Source: Capsicum annuum
Lineage: Eukaryota; Streptophyta; Magnoliopsida; Solanales; Solanaceae
Length of the DNA: 64,000 bases
Direction of reading: 5' to 3'
Assembly (NCBI RefSeq): GCF_002878395.1
Contig: NC_061119.1
Coordinates: forward strand, 48,789,169 to 48,853,168
Part shown: in pieces, positions 10,978 through 22,416 of the stretch
Numbering within the stretch: the first letter of the stretch is position 1
Layout: each line of letters starts with the position of its first letter
Position numbers and translations under genes: made by a program
The notes under the pieces: generated by a model
Told to the model about the DNA's origin: nothing
The model's input: the letters and a program-made list of their open reading frames with translations, nothing else
Databases searched by the model: none

Positions 10978-13860
10978 ATGGTGATTTTCAGACACTATAC
11001 CTCCCCTTCTACTGACTCCAAGTATCTTATAGTCAAAACTGAAAATGGGTCCCAGCAGACTCGACTTTTTACTCATACTCCATTGACTGGTCGGTATGCA
11101 AGTTTGTGGCCTCCTCTCAAAAATCCATTCTCCATGACGAACTGGACTTCGGTACAAACCCCGAATTTTGATCAGTTATTCAAGTTGTTCTCTCTTCAAG
11201 CACCGGATCATCATCATGCAAATATCACAACTCCACTCCCCAGTTTGGGCTATCGTATGGCTTTAGAAGAGATACATTGGGGAGCCATGATGACACTTAA
11301 GGGAGAGTATCATCACATCCCTGGGTATTGGGAGTAGACATAAGATATACTTATTAAGAGCCTAGAGACTTTGAGAAAGGTACATATTTATGATGTCGTT
11401 TATGCATCGCTTTTTACCTATGATCGTAACTCAAATATATTCCAAGCATTATTTAAAGCTTGGTGCCCCAAGACAGATACACTTCTCATGTCTGTCGAGG
11501 AATTATCTATTTGTCTATGGGATTTGCATGCTCTTGGAGGATTGCCAATTCATGGTGTCCTATATGAAGAGGTAGTGCCTGAGGCCAAAGAAGTTACAGG
11601 TTTATATACAAAAAAGGTAAGGTACATTTCCCAAACTTGTGAGTACTTGTTTGCGGCCTTTCATAATCTGCACGATGCTAGCCAAGAAGTATCATTCAGG
11701 GATTGGATAGTATTCTGGTGAAAGAAACCTTCAAAGTACGACCCTGCTCCACCAAGGCAGGAAAAAAAACTGCTCGCCCTTCATTGACTCACAACGCTAG
11801 CAGGGTTTTGCCTGATACGCTAAGGTGGTCACATGCTGAAGAGAAGGTATTTTTTGATCTTGGGATGAACCGCGGCAAAACAAATGATACATATTTGGTA
11901 GCTTTCTTGTCTTGTTAGTTGTGCGCTTTCATTTTTCCAAGTACGAAAGGTGACTTCATTCGCCTTGTGACTTTCAAGATGGAATGCATAATGGCTAGTG
12001 GGAGGAAGGTTGCACTGCAATACCGATTTTGGCTAGAGTTTATAGTGGACTAAATAAGATATCTTTTTCAGCACGACTCGATCAAATCAAGGTTTGTTTT
12101 CCTATCCACTATGTGTATGGTTGGATTGCTCATTATCTCGGGACCCATTATTCATTTGCCAATGGGCCATCCATCCCTAGTATGATTGTATACTCCGGAG
12201 AGGGCGGTGTAAAGTATTTTGACAAAAATGATGCAAGAAAGTGTATTCATAGTGGGGAGAGTGCGGTTTGGACTTCCACCATGCAGAATAAAATACATCC
12301 TTACTTTTATGTGGATACTGAGAATTCCCTAGCATTGGAGATAAGTTACTTTATGAGTATTCATTTCAAATTTATTACACTTAGATACAGAAACTCATTT
12401 ATCATTGAGCCATATAGTCCACACCATTTCAGTCTACAGTTTGGATTTTATCAGAATATTCTGGGCATCATGAAGAATGATATTCGTACTGCCTCTTTAG
12501 ACAAAGGAGTAACATTTTGGAGGATTTGCACATTGAGCCAATCATCCTCATGAGCAACTTTTCCTTTCATTTCTCCTAATGAAGGTGAGTTCTTTGGAAG
12601 CAACTATTAGACTTGGTGGGAAAAGACTCATGAGGATTTCCTTGGTCATCACCTACAGACTTTGATGGATATCGCTGAGTCGACTACCATCATGCATTTG
12701 GGGAATTCTAATGAAGTACCTACAAATGAGGCCCTTATCACTGGTGTTCCTCTTTCAATGCCAAGTTGCCAAATCAATATATAAATAGAGATCTCACACG
12801 CCTCCAACGGTATACAAGGGTAAGACTCCTACCCAAACTACTCATGTCTCCAAAAGGTTGTCCTAAGATAAAAGTGAAAGTAGCAGTAGAGACCGCTGCT
12901 GGAAAAGAGTAAAGGTACATTTGAACGATGCGAAAGGTATTAGTCTATCGGTGGTTGAAATTCATGATAACACAAATAATCCTTTGAGGACTTATCAGCT
13001 CTTGCCGAGGAGGTATGATTAAGACATCTATTTTACCAAGTGTATATTCATGACCCCCTTCTTTATTAATCTTTTCATTTTTGTTCTTATGTAGCCGACC
13101 AATGTTACAGCCGTGTTGCGTGAAGGGTCACATGATAGTGATGAATCTGTATCTTTCCACATCTGATGGAACCACCTTCTATAATTAAAATGAGAGAAGG
13201 AAAAACTTCTATTTCTTGTAACAAGGTTAAAGCAACCTTGGATTCTGACATCTGTAAGTCCCCATTAGCTGTTATATTGGTGTTTGATGGAAAGAAGGTC
13301 ATCCTAGATGCTCAGAAAAACTATATCTCCTCTCTTTGGACTGTAATTCAAGGTAAGCTTTCGAAGTGCGATGTTGATTTCATTTCTTCCCTTAAAGATG
13401 AAGTCCAGGCAATCATCAAGGAAATGGATTGTAAGGACGTAGATATTTCCCCATTGAGAAAGTTGTTGCACGACTTCTTTGACCTTGCTACTTAATATGA
13501 CAAAGCACGATCGATGCTTCATGAAACGAATGAGGAGTCGAAAGAGAAGAATTATTTTATGTAGCCGGGGAACGTCTCACATATGTCATGCTTGAAGAAG
13601 ATGAGAAGGTTAAAGCATCATCCTCCATTAAACAATCACTACAAAATATGAAGAAGAGGGTAAAATAATTGTGTAGAAAGGCACAGGCTTTGGAGAGTCT
13701 TTTAGAGGAAGCCGAGAATGAAGCCAAAGAAGCAAAGATAGAGTCTTCTATTGAGCCAAGGAATTCGATGCAAGCTTTGACAAAGACTTTTCAAATGGTA
13801 TAGATCCGAAGAAAGAGCATCTGGAAGCTATGTGCCAAGACTTAATCAATTATAAGTTAT
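10978..13860 (+). pseudogene. Antisense ORF of element C with plant mobile domain (broken)
   Basis: Translation in changing frames gives a protein related to the plant mobile domain (aminotransferase-like, PMD) family. After an N-terminal part from ATG 10978 comes RKVHIYDVVYASLFTYDR, then KAWCPKTDTLLMSVEELSIC and LHALGGLPIHG, the WNP..TF/LLGLP-like core of PMDs. After a frameshifted stretch (11700-12030) comes FPIHYVYGWIAHYLGTHY, then a C-terminal part with a probable coiled coil around 13600-13760 (KAQALESLLEEAENEAKEAK). In-frame stops at 11335 and 11341 and several frameshifts destroy it. Extra antisense ORFs between integrase and the 3' LTR, some PMD-like, are known for Tat-lineage elements. 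The role of the protein is unknown, so I assign none. The frame is antisense to the element and is not a host gene, since it lies wholly between the PPT and integrase of C. Confidence 0.75.
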
Positions 13861-14521
13861 GACTAGATTAGACTTAGGAGATTTATTTTTCCTTCAAACT
13901 CGTTTGTCACTTTATTTTAGCCTTTCATTGAGTAGTTGGATCTATTAGTTGTAATAGAAACTCTATTGCACTTCCCTTAATATTCCTTTTGAAATTCACT
14001 TCAAGAATTGCTTGTTTATTTTGATATGCTTATGTTTTAGTACTAAACTCTGCCTTTCTCTTCAAATTTGTTGACTATTGGCTTCGTCTTTTTCTCACGA
14101 CCAGTTTAGACTTGAGACCTTGGCTTGGAAGCCTTAAAGATCAAGGCCTTCAACTTGTGGTTGGTGGATTTTTGCTCCAAACTGCAGGCGTTGGGTATTC
14201 CAAATCCTATTAAAAGCACTTCTTTTATTCTTGGTGTGTTACGCCCATTGAGCCAAAAGTATTTTCCATAAGTCTTAATCAAGATGCATGAAGGCTCGAC
14301 TTTCATACGGCGGATCAAGAAGGGACATGTATTTTTTTTTACACTCATGTAACTGAACTCAAAATAAAATTCCAAGCGCCTACGTACCTTAATGAAGAGG
14401 ATCAAGTCACAACGTAGTTCTGGGGTGAGTGTTTTTTTTGAGCCGTTCACAGTTTATACTCTTGCGGGCCAGGAGTGGACATGCAGTTTGTACTCGTTCC
14501 TTAAGGAGTGTCATCTTCCTT

Positions 14522-14918
14522 CAAGTATATTACTTCTTCAAGAACTTGGCATTGATGGGGCCAATCCTCATGCCATCTGCATAAAAAATCTTGTAAGAAC
14601 CTTTTTAATATTCCTCTTGTATGTCGTATGGTCCATTCCACTTTGGGGTGAATTTGCCCCCAAACTTACGAGAAGTGATAATGGGTCTTCTTACTGCAAG
14701 GACTTCATCTCCAACTTGGAAGCACCTCAAGCGAACCCTTTTGTTAAAAGAACGAGATATCCGAGCTTGGTAACATTCAAGGTTTTGTTGAGCCTCCGGC
14801 CTCTTCTCATCAAGAGCTTCTAACTCTGCAAGACGCAACTTAGCATTTTCTTCATCGGTGAGACATTCTTGAATAGCCAGTCTCAAAGAAGGTATTTGAC
14901 GCTCATGTGGTAGGACTG
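14522..14918 (-). pseudogene. Second copy of integrase C-terminus and pol end, element C
   Basis: The minus strand reads EALDEKRPEAQQNLECYQAR, ARISRSFNKRV, RCFQVGDEVLAVRRP and FTPKWNGPYDIQE, then a short tail ending PINAKFLKKYY at about 14525. This is the C-terminal DNA-binding part of a Tat-type integrase. The segment 14596-14918 is a direct duplicate of 15455-15777. The two are separated by an inverted piece of the element's own 3' end, so this copy is cut off from the catalytic core. Downstream (14100-14520) only remnants of 3' untranslated or extra coding sequence are seen. Confidence 0.8.
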
Positions 14919-15454
14919 CAAGGGCGGCGTAATAATTTTAACTTTGTTGTTGTTTTGCTTATGGTTACCACGTGGAATTGAATGGAGCTATAGAGTCATG
15001 TTTGGATGGTAATGTTAAAAATGAATGGCAAATAAACAACAAATTAGTTTATTTGTTTAAAAAAGGGAGTAAGATGTTGGTATGGCCGAATACTGCCAAT
15101 TCCAATATGGAATTGGATTTGCTGCCAACCAATTAAATAATTTTGTGATGGCATTAAAATTATTACTGTCATTAATGTTATTATTATTATGGGTAGTCAA
15201 ATTTATGGGATTAAATAATGTTCTTAATCTTTGAACATCATCCGATTCTGACATGATATAAATTGTCATTGATCAAAGCATAAGTTGTTACTTCAAACCT
15301 GGTCTTCAGATATCTAAATATTTTGACAAGTTTTGAAGTTGGGGGCACTTTGTAAGCAATAAAATGTTATCCGTATAAAATTCAGAAAATGTTAAATTTA
15401 AAATATATTAATACCGAATAAATATTGTAGATTACTGTAATTAGATCAATTATT
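14919..15454 (+). repeat. Inverted copy of the 3' end of element C (3' UTR, PPT and LTR start)
   Basis: This block is the reverse complement of about 9812-10345. Reading on the plus strand it has the CACGTGGAATTGAATGGAGC block, the ATT/AAT microsatellite, GAAGTTGGGGGCACTT (PPT) at 15334 and then about 100 bp of LTR start, TGTAAGCAATAAAATG, from 15350. It interrupts the integrase gene between two direct copies of the integrase C-terminus. The minus-strand open frame at 15057-15269 is a by-product. It most likely arose by template switching during reverse transcription or repair. Confidence 0.85.
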
Positions 15455-16599
15455 TAAGAACCATTTTGAATATGCCTCATGTACGATGTATGGTCCATCC
15501 CACTTCGGGGTGAATTTGCCCCCATACTTACAAGAAGTGATAATGGGTTTTCTTACTGCAAGGACTTCATCTCCAACTTAGAAGCACCTCAAGCGAACCC
15601 TTTTGTTGAAAGAACGAGATATCTGGGCTTGGTAACATTCAAGATTTTGTTGAGCCTCCAGCCTCTTCTCATTAAGAGCTTCTAACTCCATAAGACGCAA
15701 ATTAGCATTTTCTTCTTTGGTGAGCCTTCTTGAATAGCCAGTCTCAAAGAAGTTATTTGACGCTCAAGTGGCAAGACTGTTTCAACTCCAAAAGCAAGTG
15801 AGTATGGAGTTAATTGCATTGGTGTATGGTAAGTTGTCCTATATGCCCATAAAACTTCTTACATTCGCTCATGTCAGTCTCATTTGGATTTGGAGATGTC
15901 TTTCTTTAGAAAGTTGCATAAAGTCTTATTGAATGCTTAGGCTAGACCATTGGTGGCAACATGGTACATAGAAGACTTGCGCTGCTTAAAACCAAAGAGA
16001 TCGCAAATTTTGTTTATTAGCTTATTATAAAATGGCTTTCCATTGTTAGTTATTATGTACTGAGGAATTCCAAAGCGGTAGACGAGATTCACTCGGATGA
16101 AGTTTTTAATATTTTCTTTCTTTACTTCCTTGAGAGCAGCAGCTTCAGCCCATTTTGAGAAGTAATCTATTGCAGCAAAGATGTATAAGTGTCCACCAGA
16201 AGATTTTGGTAGTGGACCAGCAACATCCATTCCCCAAGTATTGAATGACCAAGATGCTATAGTTGGGTGTAGTACCTCTGGAGGTTGATTTATGAAATTT
16301 GCATGGAATTGGCAAGCTTTGTATTTTCTAGCATAGTCCAAGTAATCTTTCACCATTGTTGGCCAATAATATCCCATCCTTTTAATGTGTAAATGGAGCT
16401 TTGGTCCAGACTGATGTGATCTACAAACTCCCGAGTGCACTTCTTGCAAAGCTTGAATTGTTTCTTCCTCTACCAAACACCGTAAGATTACTCCTTCAAA
16501 TGATCTTCGGTACAGTGTGTCTTTGTAATAAAAAAAGTGAGGTGGACGACGATGAATGTCAGTCCTTCTCCTTGGATCTTCTGAAAGTATCCATAACAC
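15455..16599 (-). pseudogene. Integrase of element C (catalytic core, broken)
   Basis: The frame from 16599 down to 15937 holds a zinc-binding part with His55 and His62 (HSGVCRSH) and Cys96, but Tyr at residue 93 where the family has Cys. The core follows: TWGMDVAGPLPKSSGG with the first Asp at residue 125, and YIITNNGKPF where the second catalytic Asp is replaced by Asn185. The frame ends in a stop exactly at the codon where the third catalytic residue, Glu, is expected (after ATNGLA). The remainder, 15936-15455, is the C-terminal part, also broken, and is duplicated at 14596-14918. The zinc finger and two of three catalytic positions are lost, so the enzyme cannot be active. Retroviral-type integrases join the cDNA to the host chromosome. 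Confidence 0.9.
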
Positions 16600-17261
16600 A
16601 AGTAGTCAATGATAGGCTGTCGCCAATCTTTTTTTACAGCTTCAGACATAGCAATGAGGTATTCGATTTTACTTTCTTCATATTCAGTTGATGGCGGTAC
16701 TACCTATTCTTGGCGGATAGTGACTTGAATCTGATTTGGAAGAATTAGGGTCGAGGCCAAAGTAGCTAGGGCATCAACTTGCTTATTTTCTTTCCTTGGC
16801 ACATGCTGGAGGGTTACTTCTCCAATCCATCACATCAAGTTTTGTGCATATTCATGATATGGTCTTAACTCAAGCTTCCGGACTTCATAGCTTCCCAACA
16901 GCTGCTTTAACACCAATTGGGAGTCACCAAAAACTTGTAATTACAGTTGCTTTATGTTGACAGCTATCTCTAGTCCGAGTATGACTGCTTTATACTTAGC
17001 AACATTATTGAAACAACGATTCGTCAAGGTAAAATAGTATGGGATGACCTCTTCTTGTGGAGTGACAAACACTATGCAAGCACCAGCTCTATCTCGATGT
17101 GCAACACCATTAAAGTACATCTTCCATAGGGATCTAACTTGAACAACCATTGCATCTTCATCAGGAAGTTCATCGCTCAGTTCCAAGTCATCAGGTATTG
17201 GGTGCTCTACCAAGAAGTCAGCCAGTGCTTGTTCTTTTATAGCCTTTTGGGGGATATACAT
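16600..17261 (-). pseudogene. Second (archaeal-type-like) RNase H domain of element C
   Basis: From 17261 downwards the minus strand reads KEQALADFLVEHPIPDDLEL, the tether after the first RNase H, then WKMYFNGVAHRDRAGACIVF and NNVAKYKAVILGLEIA. These match the WxLYFDGA..GAGIVL..NNxAEYxAL pattern of an additional RNase H found between the first RNase H and integrase in Tat elements. The first catalytic Asp of that pattern reads Asn here (YFNG) and the Glu in AEY reads Lys (AKY), so activity is not expected. 16941-16600 continues in broken frames towards integrase. Confidence 0.75.
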
Positions 17262-18928
17262 GATCTCAAACTGCTAAAATTGGAGGTACCACCTTGCAAG
17301 TCAATCACTAAGGACTGGTTTCGATATCACAAACTTGATGGGATTTGCCTTGGACACAAGACAAACATTGTGAGATTGAAAGTAGTTTTTCATATTTTGG
17401 ATAGAGAAAGCCAATGCCAGACATAACTTTTCGATCAGAAAATATTTCAGCTCATTTGGTGTCATCATTCTGGTCAAATAGTACAGAGAGTTTTATTCGC
17501 CTTCACTATTTTCTTGAGACAATAATGCTCCAACTGACCTTTCTTGTGCCACGATATAGAGTATCAGTGGTTTCCTAGGTATAGGTGCCGCAAGAACTGG
17601 TGTCTTCATTAAGTATGCTTTGATACTCTCAAAGGCATTACTACAAGCTTGGTCCCATTCGAAGAGAGTGTCCTTCTTCATGAGACAGCTAAATGGTTGA
17701 CATTTTTCAGCCAAGTTTGAGAGGAACCTCCTTAAATATGCTAACCTTCCTTGAAGGCTTTTTAAATCATGAATGTTTCGAGGCTCGGGTATCTTTACAA
17801 TTACATCGACCTTATCTTGATCAATTTTAATTCCTCGGTGTCGCACAATGAAGCCAAGAAACTTTTCGGAAGTAACTCTGAAGGCACACTTCAACGGATT
17901 CATCCTAATTTGATATCTTCGAAGTAACTCGAACACCATTCTTAGATCTTTTAAGTGGTCATCTCTCTTTCTTGACTTCACCACTAGATCATCCACGTAG
18001 CATTCAACACTCTTGTGGAGTAAGCTGTCAAAGATGTTTTTCATAGACCTTTGATAAGTGGCGCCAGCATTCTTCAAACCAAAAGGTATCACCTTGTAGC
18101 AATACATACCTTTGGGCATACGAAATGCAGTGAGCTCTTAATCTTTTGGAGCCATGCAAATTTTGTTATAACCAGTGGTGGCATCAATTATCAACTCTGG
18201 TATAGGGATTGGGAAATCATCCTTAGGACATGCATTGTTGAGATCTCGAAAGTCATACAAACTCAAATTTGGCCATTCTTCTTTAGTACTGGAACAATAC
18301 TTGAAATCAATGTGGGATATTTAACTTCATGAATAAAACCAGCTTCAATGAGTTTGTTAACTTCATTTTCAATCATTGGAACCAAATCTGGCCTAAAGCA
18401 TCTTTGAGCTTGCTTAATAGGACGAGCACCATTCTTGACCGCCAATTGATGGACCACTAATTTTGGATCTAAGACAATCATTTCCTTATAACTCCAAGCT
18501 AAGACATCCATATATTCTTTGAGTATATTCATATATATGATTTCTTCCTCCATCTCTAGAAAAGCACTCAGGTAAGTTGGTCTTGGATCTTCATCAGTTC
18601 CAAGGTTAACTTCTTTCAAGGGATCTATTATGGCCTTCACTCCTTCTTCAAGTTGAGATGGAGGATCTCCTATATCTTCCTTCTCTTGAGGATCATCGTC
18701 GTTGATGGATATGTAGTGACACCATAATATATCTTCCATCTTTTCATCAACCTTCATTTGAGATGAGGCCTCATTCTCATTCTGGGTCGTAACATAATAT
18801 GAGGAGCCAATACTTTCTTTATCTTTCTCACATTTCTTGGTATAAACCACAGTATGAGAATTTTCTTTTAACACCTTATTGCATGAAACTACCAGTTTCA
18901 TTTGTTGCTTCATTTTAGATGGAATCAA
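17262..18928 (-). pseudogene. Reverse transcriptase and first RNase H of element C (broken)
   Basis: The frame 18928-18263 carries the connection before RT (RPTYLSAFLEMEEEI, EYMDVLAWSYKEM) and the RT start (LIEAGFIHEVKYPT). About 48 codons with a stop (18262-18120) lead to the frame 18119-17493, with MPKGMYCYKVIPFGLKNAGA, then YVDDLVVKS at about 17980-18000 (active-site Asp pair intact) and FLGFIVRHRGIKID. The thumb/connection PEPRNIHDLKSLQGRLAYLR follows. A typical RNase H (LYYLTRMMTPNELKYF and following) lies in 17480-17262 after a stop. RT copies element RNA into DNA; RNase H removes the RNA strand. Length and order are normal for a Ty3/gypsy pol, and only the stops make it non-functional. 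Confidence 0.9.
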
Positions 18929-19730
18929 ACTTTGGAAATCCTTCTAAATCTTAGGCTAGGAGTGCACTTTTATATTTTGATAACTTCTCTGACGCTTGTT
19001 ACTTCTCTTCTTATTTAGAGGACCCAACCTCTCAAATACAGAAGTTCTTGCGGTTGATTCTCTAAGTCGGTCAAAGACAGAAGGCCTTTTGTTGGATATG
19101 GTAGACTCCTCTTCTACAGTGATATAGTTACTAACCGCCCTTCTTATAGAGATGCGAATTGGAGGTGGCTGTGTGTATTCTAGGCCTTCATGTGCCTGCC
19201 TTGTTGTACCTTCTGACGGATATTTTCCTAACCTTGATGGCTTATAAGGATTATATCTAGCCTTTACAAATAACTTGTATGCATTTGGGTCAAAGCCTTC
19301 TTTTGTCCGCTTCGTAGAGAGTGTTATATCTTATGGCAAATTTTGAGCCACAACTAGACTTGAGGATGGATTTATCGCGTCAATCTTCCTAATAGGTAAA
19401 GTTATCCCATTTAGCACATTATCTTGGGCATCAGATGGGTGATCTTTCTCTTTCTTTACCTTTGGCACGTAGCAAAGAATAGGAGTTGCCTTCTTTTTCA
19501 TTGGAGCGACGTTTTCTTCATTTGAAGTGGAGAGAGGCTTCTTGGTGGAGACCTTTTCAATAGTCACCACGGCCTTCTTGGCTGCAAGATCATCAAAAAA
19601 ATTTGTATTGGTGACATCATCAACCTTTTTCTCATCCATAACATACTTCTTTAAGTAGAATTTTACATCGACAAAATGTGACTCAGCTTCAGTGAATAGC
19701 TTGTCATCGAAAACTATCTTTCTTTCCACC
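18929..19730 (-). pseudogene. Linker between protease and RT of element C
   Basis: A Lys-rich, low-complexity part of the polyprotein. 19729-19331 is open (EAESHFVDVKFYLKKYVMDE, then KKAVVTIEKVSTKKPL), and 19330-18929 is interrupted by stops. Such a linker with no catalytic motif is usual between protease and RT in this lineage. I see no independent domain. Confidence 0.65.
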
Positions 19731-20199
19731 CGCCTTTAAGGTACTTCAAGCATTGATAGTAAGAGGACGAGATAATTTTGTACTTATGCACCCAAGGCCT
19801 ACCAAGAAATATATTGTATGAAGTTTTGGCATCGATTACATGCATCAATGGGTTTGATTGAAAATCATCCATATGAATCCGCAATTTGATACATCCCATG
19901 GCCTTCTGGCCCCCTTGATTGAAGCCTTGGATCATTATATAACTTTCGTCCAATTCTCTAGTAGCGATGCCAAGTTCCTTCATCGTGCGGATAGGCAGGA
20001 TGTTGACTCCAGATCCTTTATCTATCAAGATTCTATTGATTTTCTTTCCTAGAATTTGACCCACTATGTATAAGGGACGGTTATTTAGGGCCTCACCAAG
20101 TAGAAGATCGTTATTTGTGAATGTGATTTTTGTATCACACATATGTGCCTCTTCGCCAAGAGTTTCAGCAAGCTTTTTGGAAGGTGAAAGAACATCCAT
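19714..20199 (-). pseudogene. Aspartic protease of element C
   Basis: The 161-residue open frame includes the flap-type start LYIVGQILGKKINRIL and the active site ILIDKGSGVNILP, with Asp60 and Gly62 kept but Lys61 in place of the usual Asn/Thr of D-(N/T)-G-S. The C-terminal block YNIFLGRPWVHKYKIISSSY matches the ILGRPW..H signature. The protease matures the gag-pol polyprotein inside the virus-like particle. It overlaps the linker frame by 16 bases in another frame, so a frameshift separates them. Confidence 0.85.
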
Positions 20200-20538
20200 A
20201 GGTAGATTCTCACCCTTTTCCCCCTCTTTGGCGGTATTAAAACAAGATACCTCAAGGTTAACTTAGGCAGTCTGAAACCAACTCGGTAAGAATTCCTCTA
20301 AAGTCATTGGACACCAACGTTTTTGGTGGTGAAGCTCTGTCACCCTCGTTTTCTTTGGGAATTCAACCAACTTTTATTTCCTTAGTTTCTTTACCATTCT
20401 CCTTCTGGTTGGATGCTTGGACGACTCTTTTCGTAGACTTATCCTCCTGCATTTGCGCCTCATCACCAGAGTCCAACCTTCATCATTACCTTCGTCAACT
20501 AAAGACCTATTAGGCTCTAATATTTTCTCATTATTCTC

Positions 20539-22340
20539 TTAGACAAATATTTGGACTAGGTCGATCGAGCCAAAATTAATATAGATTTGATGAGAACTGG
20601 CCGTCTTATCATTAAAGAAGATCTTCTTTTCTTTTGCCAGTTGCTTGACTTTATCTTTAAAGACAAAGCACTTTTCCAGAGGATGACTTACGAGCCTAGG
20701 ATATTTGCAATAATTAGGGTCATTGGTCCTTCCAGCTTTGTTGGGACGCTTCATCTTTGGGAGTTCAATGAGCTTATGCTCACGGAGTTAATCTAAAATC
20801 TCAGCAACATCAGAATCAAGGAAGGGACATTCCTTTCCTTGCATCTCCTTTAAAGTTTTGTGATTCGGACGTGCTCCAGAAGTTGTCTTCACTCTTTGCT
20901 TCTTGCTTAACTTTGAGGTGTTCTTCACAGGAGACACATCAATATTCATGGACTCCTTGTTTTCATTTTTGGGAACAAACTTGCCCAATCTTTTGGGTTT
21001 CCGCTTATCCTTTCCCCTTCGAGGGTCATGAATAGGCGCCGCCCCCTTTCCAATAGAAGAAATGCTCAACTTTATATCATGAGCATGAGTAGCTAACTCT
21101 TCAAAGGATTTAGGCTTAATGCCTTGCAAGATGTAGAGAAGCTCCTAGTGCATTCCTTGGACGCACATGTCTATTGCAGAAGCTTCGCTAAGCCTATCTT
21201 TGCAGTATAGGCTAGCATTTCTCCATCTATTGATGAAGTTAATGACTGGTTCATCCCTTTTTTGCTGAGTATTTGTGAGCTCTATCATGCTCACTGTGCG
21301 CCTTGTGCTATAAAACTAATTTAGGAACTCATATTCCAATTGTTCCCAACTATCGAAAAAGTTAGGCTCAAGGCCCGTATACCAATCAAAGGTGTTTCCT
21401 TTTAGGGAATGAACAAACTGTTTGAAAAGATAGTCACTGTAAGTTCCAATATTATTACATAGCTCAACAAAGTGTGCAACATGTTGTTTTGGATTACCTT
21501 TTCCCTCAAATTGTTGAAATTAGAAGGGTTGATAGCCGGAAGGCATTTTGAGGCTATCTATTCTCGTAGTGTAGGGCTTGGCATATGCAAGGGAAGACTT
21601 GGTGACAACATTATACTTGTATTTGAGGGTCCCTTCAATAAATTCCCTCAATTTCCCAATTGAGATCATTCCTTCAACAGAAACTTGCACCTCTTTCGTC
21701 GATGGTTTTGTTTCACAGGATTTTCTATCTCATGAACCTCTGGAGCTTTTCCCGGTGCATGGCTAGATTCTCCATCTATCAAGCCTTCCACCTTATCTAC
21801 TATCTTATCAATCCTAGCCTCTTCATTCTATACATAGTTGATCAGGCCTTCAATTGCCTTTGTCAAATTCGCAAGATGCTCCTCCATAGATGAGATATCA
21901 GTTACCATTGCTTGCATGATCACCGAAGATGTCGGAGATTAACATGGATTATCGCGTAGGTTGATCTTTGAAGTGCTTAACTTATGCGGTGTAAGTAGAG
22001 ATGACATATTTGTTGAACGACCATCGCTCTTTGCACCAGAGTATTTGGAACCAGAATGCTCAAGTAGAGTAAGAGTGTTCTTAAGCGATTCCGTGACACT
22101 GCTTCCTCCTTTTGAAGCACTTGTATTGGACTTCGTTCCTTTTGGGGTTAAAGATCTAAAAACTGGAGTTAGCGCGGACAACACTAGATGTGTTTGTTGT
22201 CCTAGCAAGCCTGCCTTGCTCCTCGTGACAGCTCCTAAACTCCCAAAATTAACACCAATTATGCTTTCCAATTCGGCAGAGAACCTTGAATCAACAGTTT
22301 TGGAAGCAGTTGATTGAAAGTTGATCTTCTTGGAAGTCAT
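20539..22340 (-). pseudogene. gag of element C (broken)
   Basis: Reading 5' to 3' on the minus strand, the N-terminal part from about 22340 has MTSKKINFQSTASKTVDSRF and then ELESIIGVNFGSLGAVTRSK. The capsid core (retrotransposon gag domain) lies across 21600-21130 in broken frames with KQFVHSLKGNTFDWYTGLEP and NRWRNASLYCKDRLSEAS. The basic C-terminus is at 21129-20788 (IHDPRRGKDKRKPKRLGKFV). The end, 20754-20539, has DPNYCKYPRLVSHPLEKCFV, a short Cys/His box. Stops at several points make it non-functional. Gag forms the particle shell around the element RNA. Confidence 0.85.
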
Positions 22341-22393
22341 TTTAACATTCTTAATCTTCAAAGTATGAAAAGTTGAGATGAGAGGTAGAGATT

Positions 22394-22411
22394 GTCCCAC
22401 TGGGTGTGCTA
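22394..22411 (-). other. Primer binding site of element C
   Basis: On the minus strand the sequence a few bases inside the 5' LTR reads TAGCACACCCAGTGGGAC, evidently a decayed TGGCACACCCAGTGGGAC that would pair with a tRNA 3' end. I do not name the tRNA. Its position fixes the orientation of the element. Confidence 0.65.
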
Positions 22412-22416
22412 GAATT

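Noticed and set aside
14392..14823. 143-residue plus-strand open frame, repeated at 15479-15685
   Set aside because: Antisense shadow of the duplicated integrase C-terminus; the minus strand gives the recognisable protein.
21961..22317. 118-residue plus-strand open frame
   Set aside because: Antisense shadow of the gag N-terminus of element C, whose minus-strand translation matches a known type of gag.
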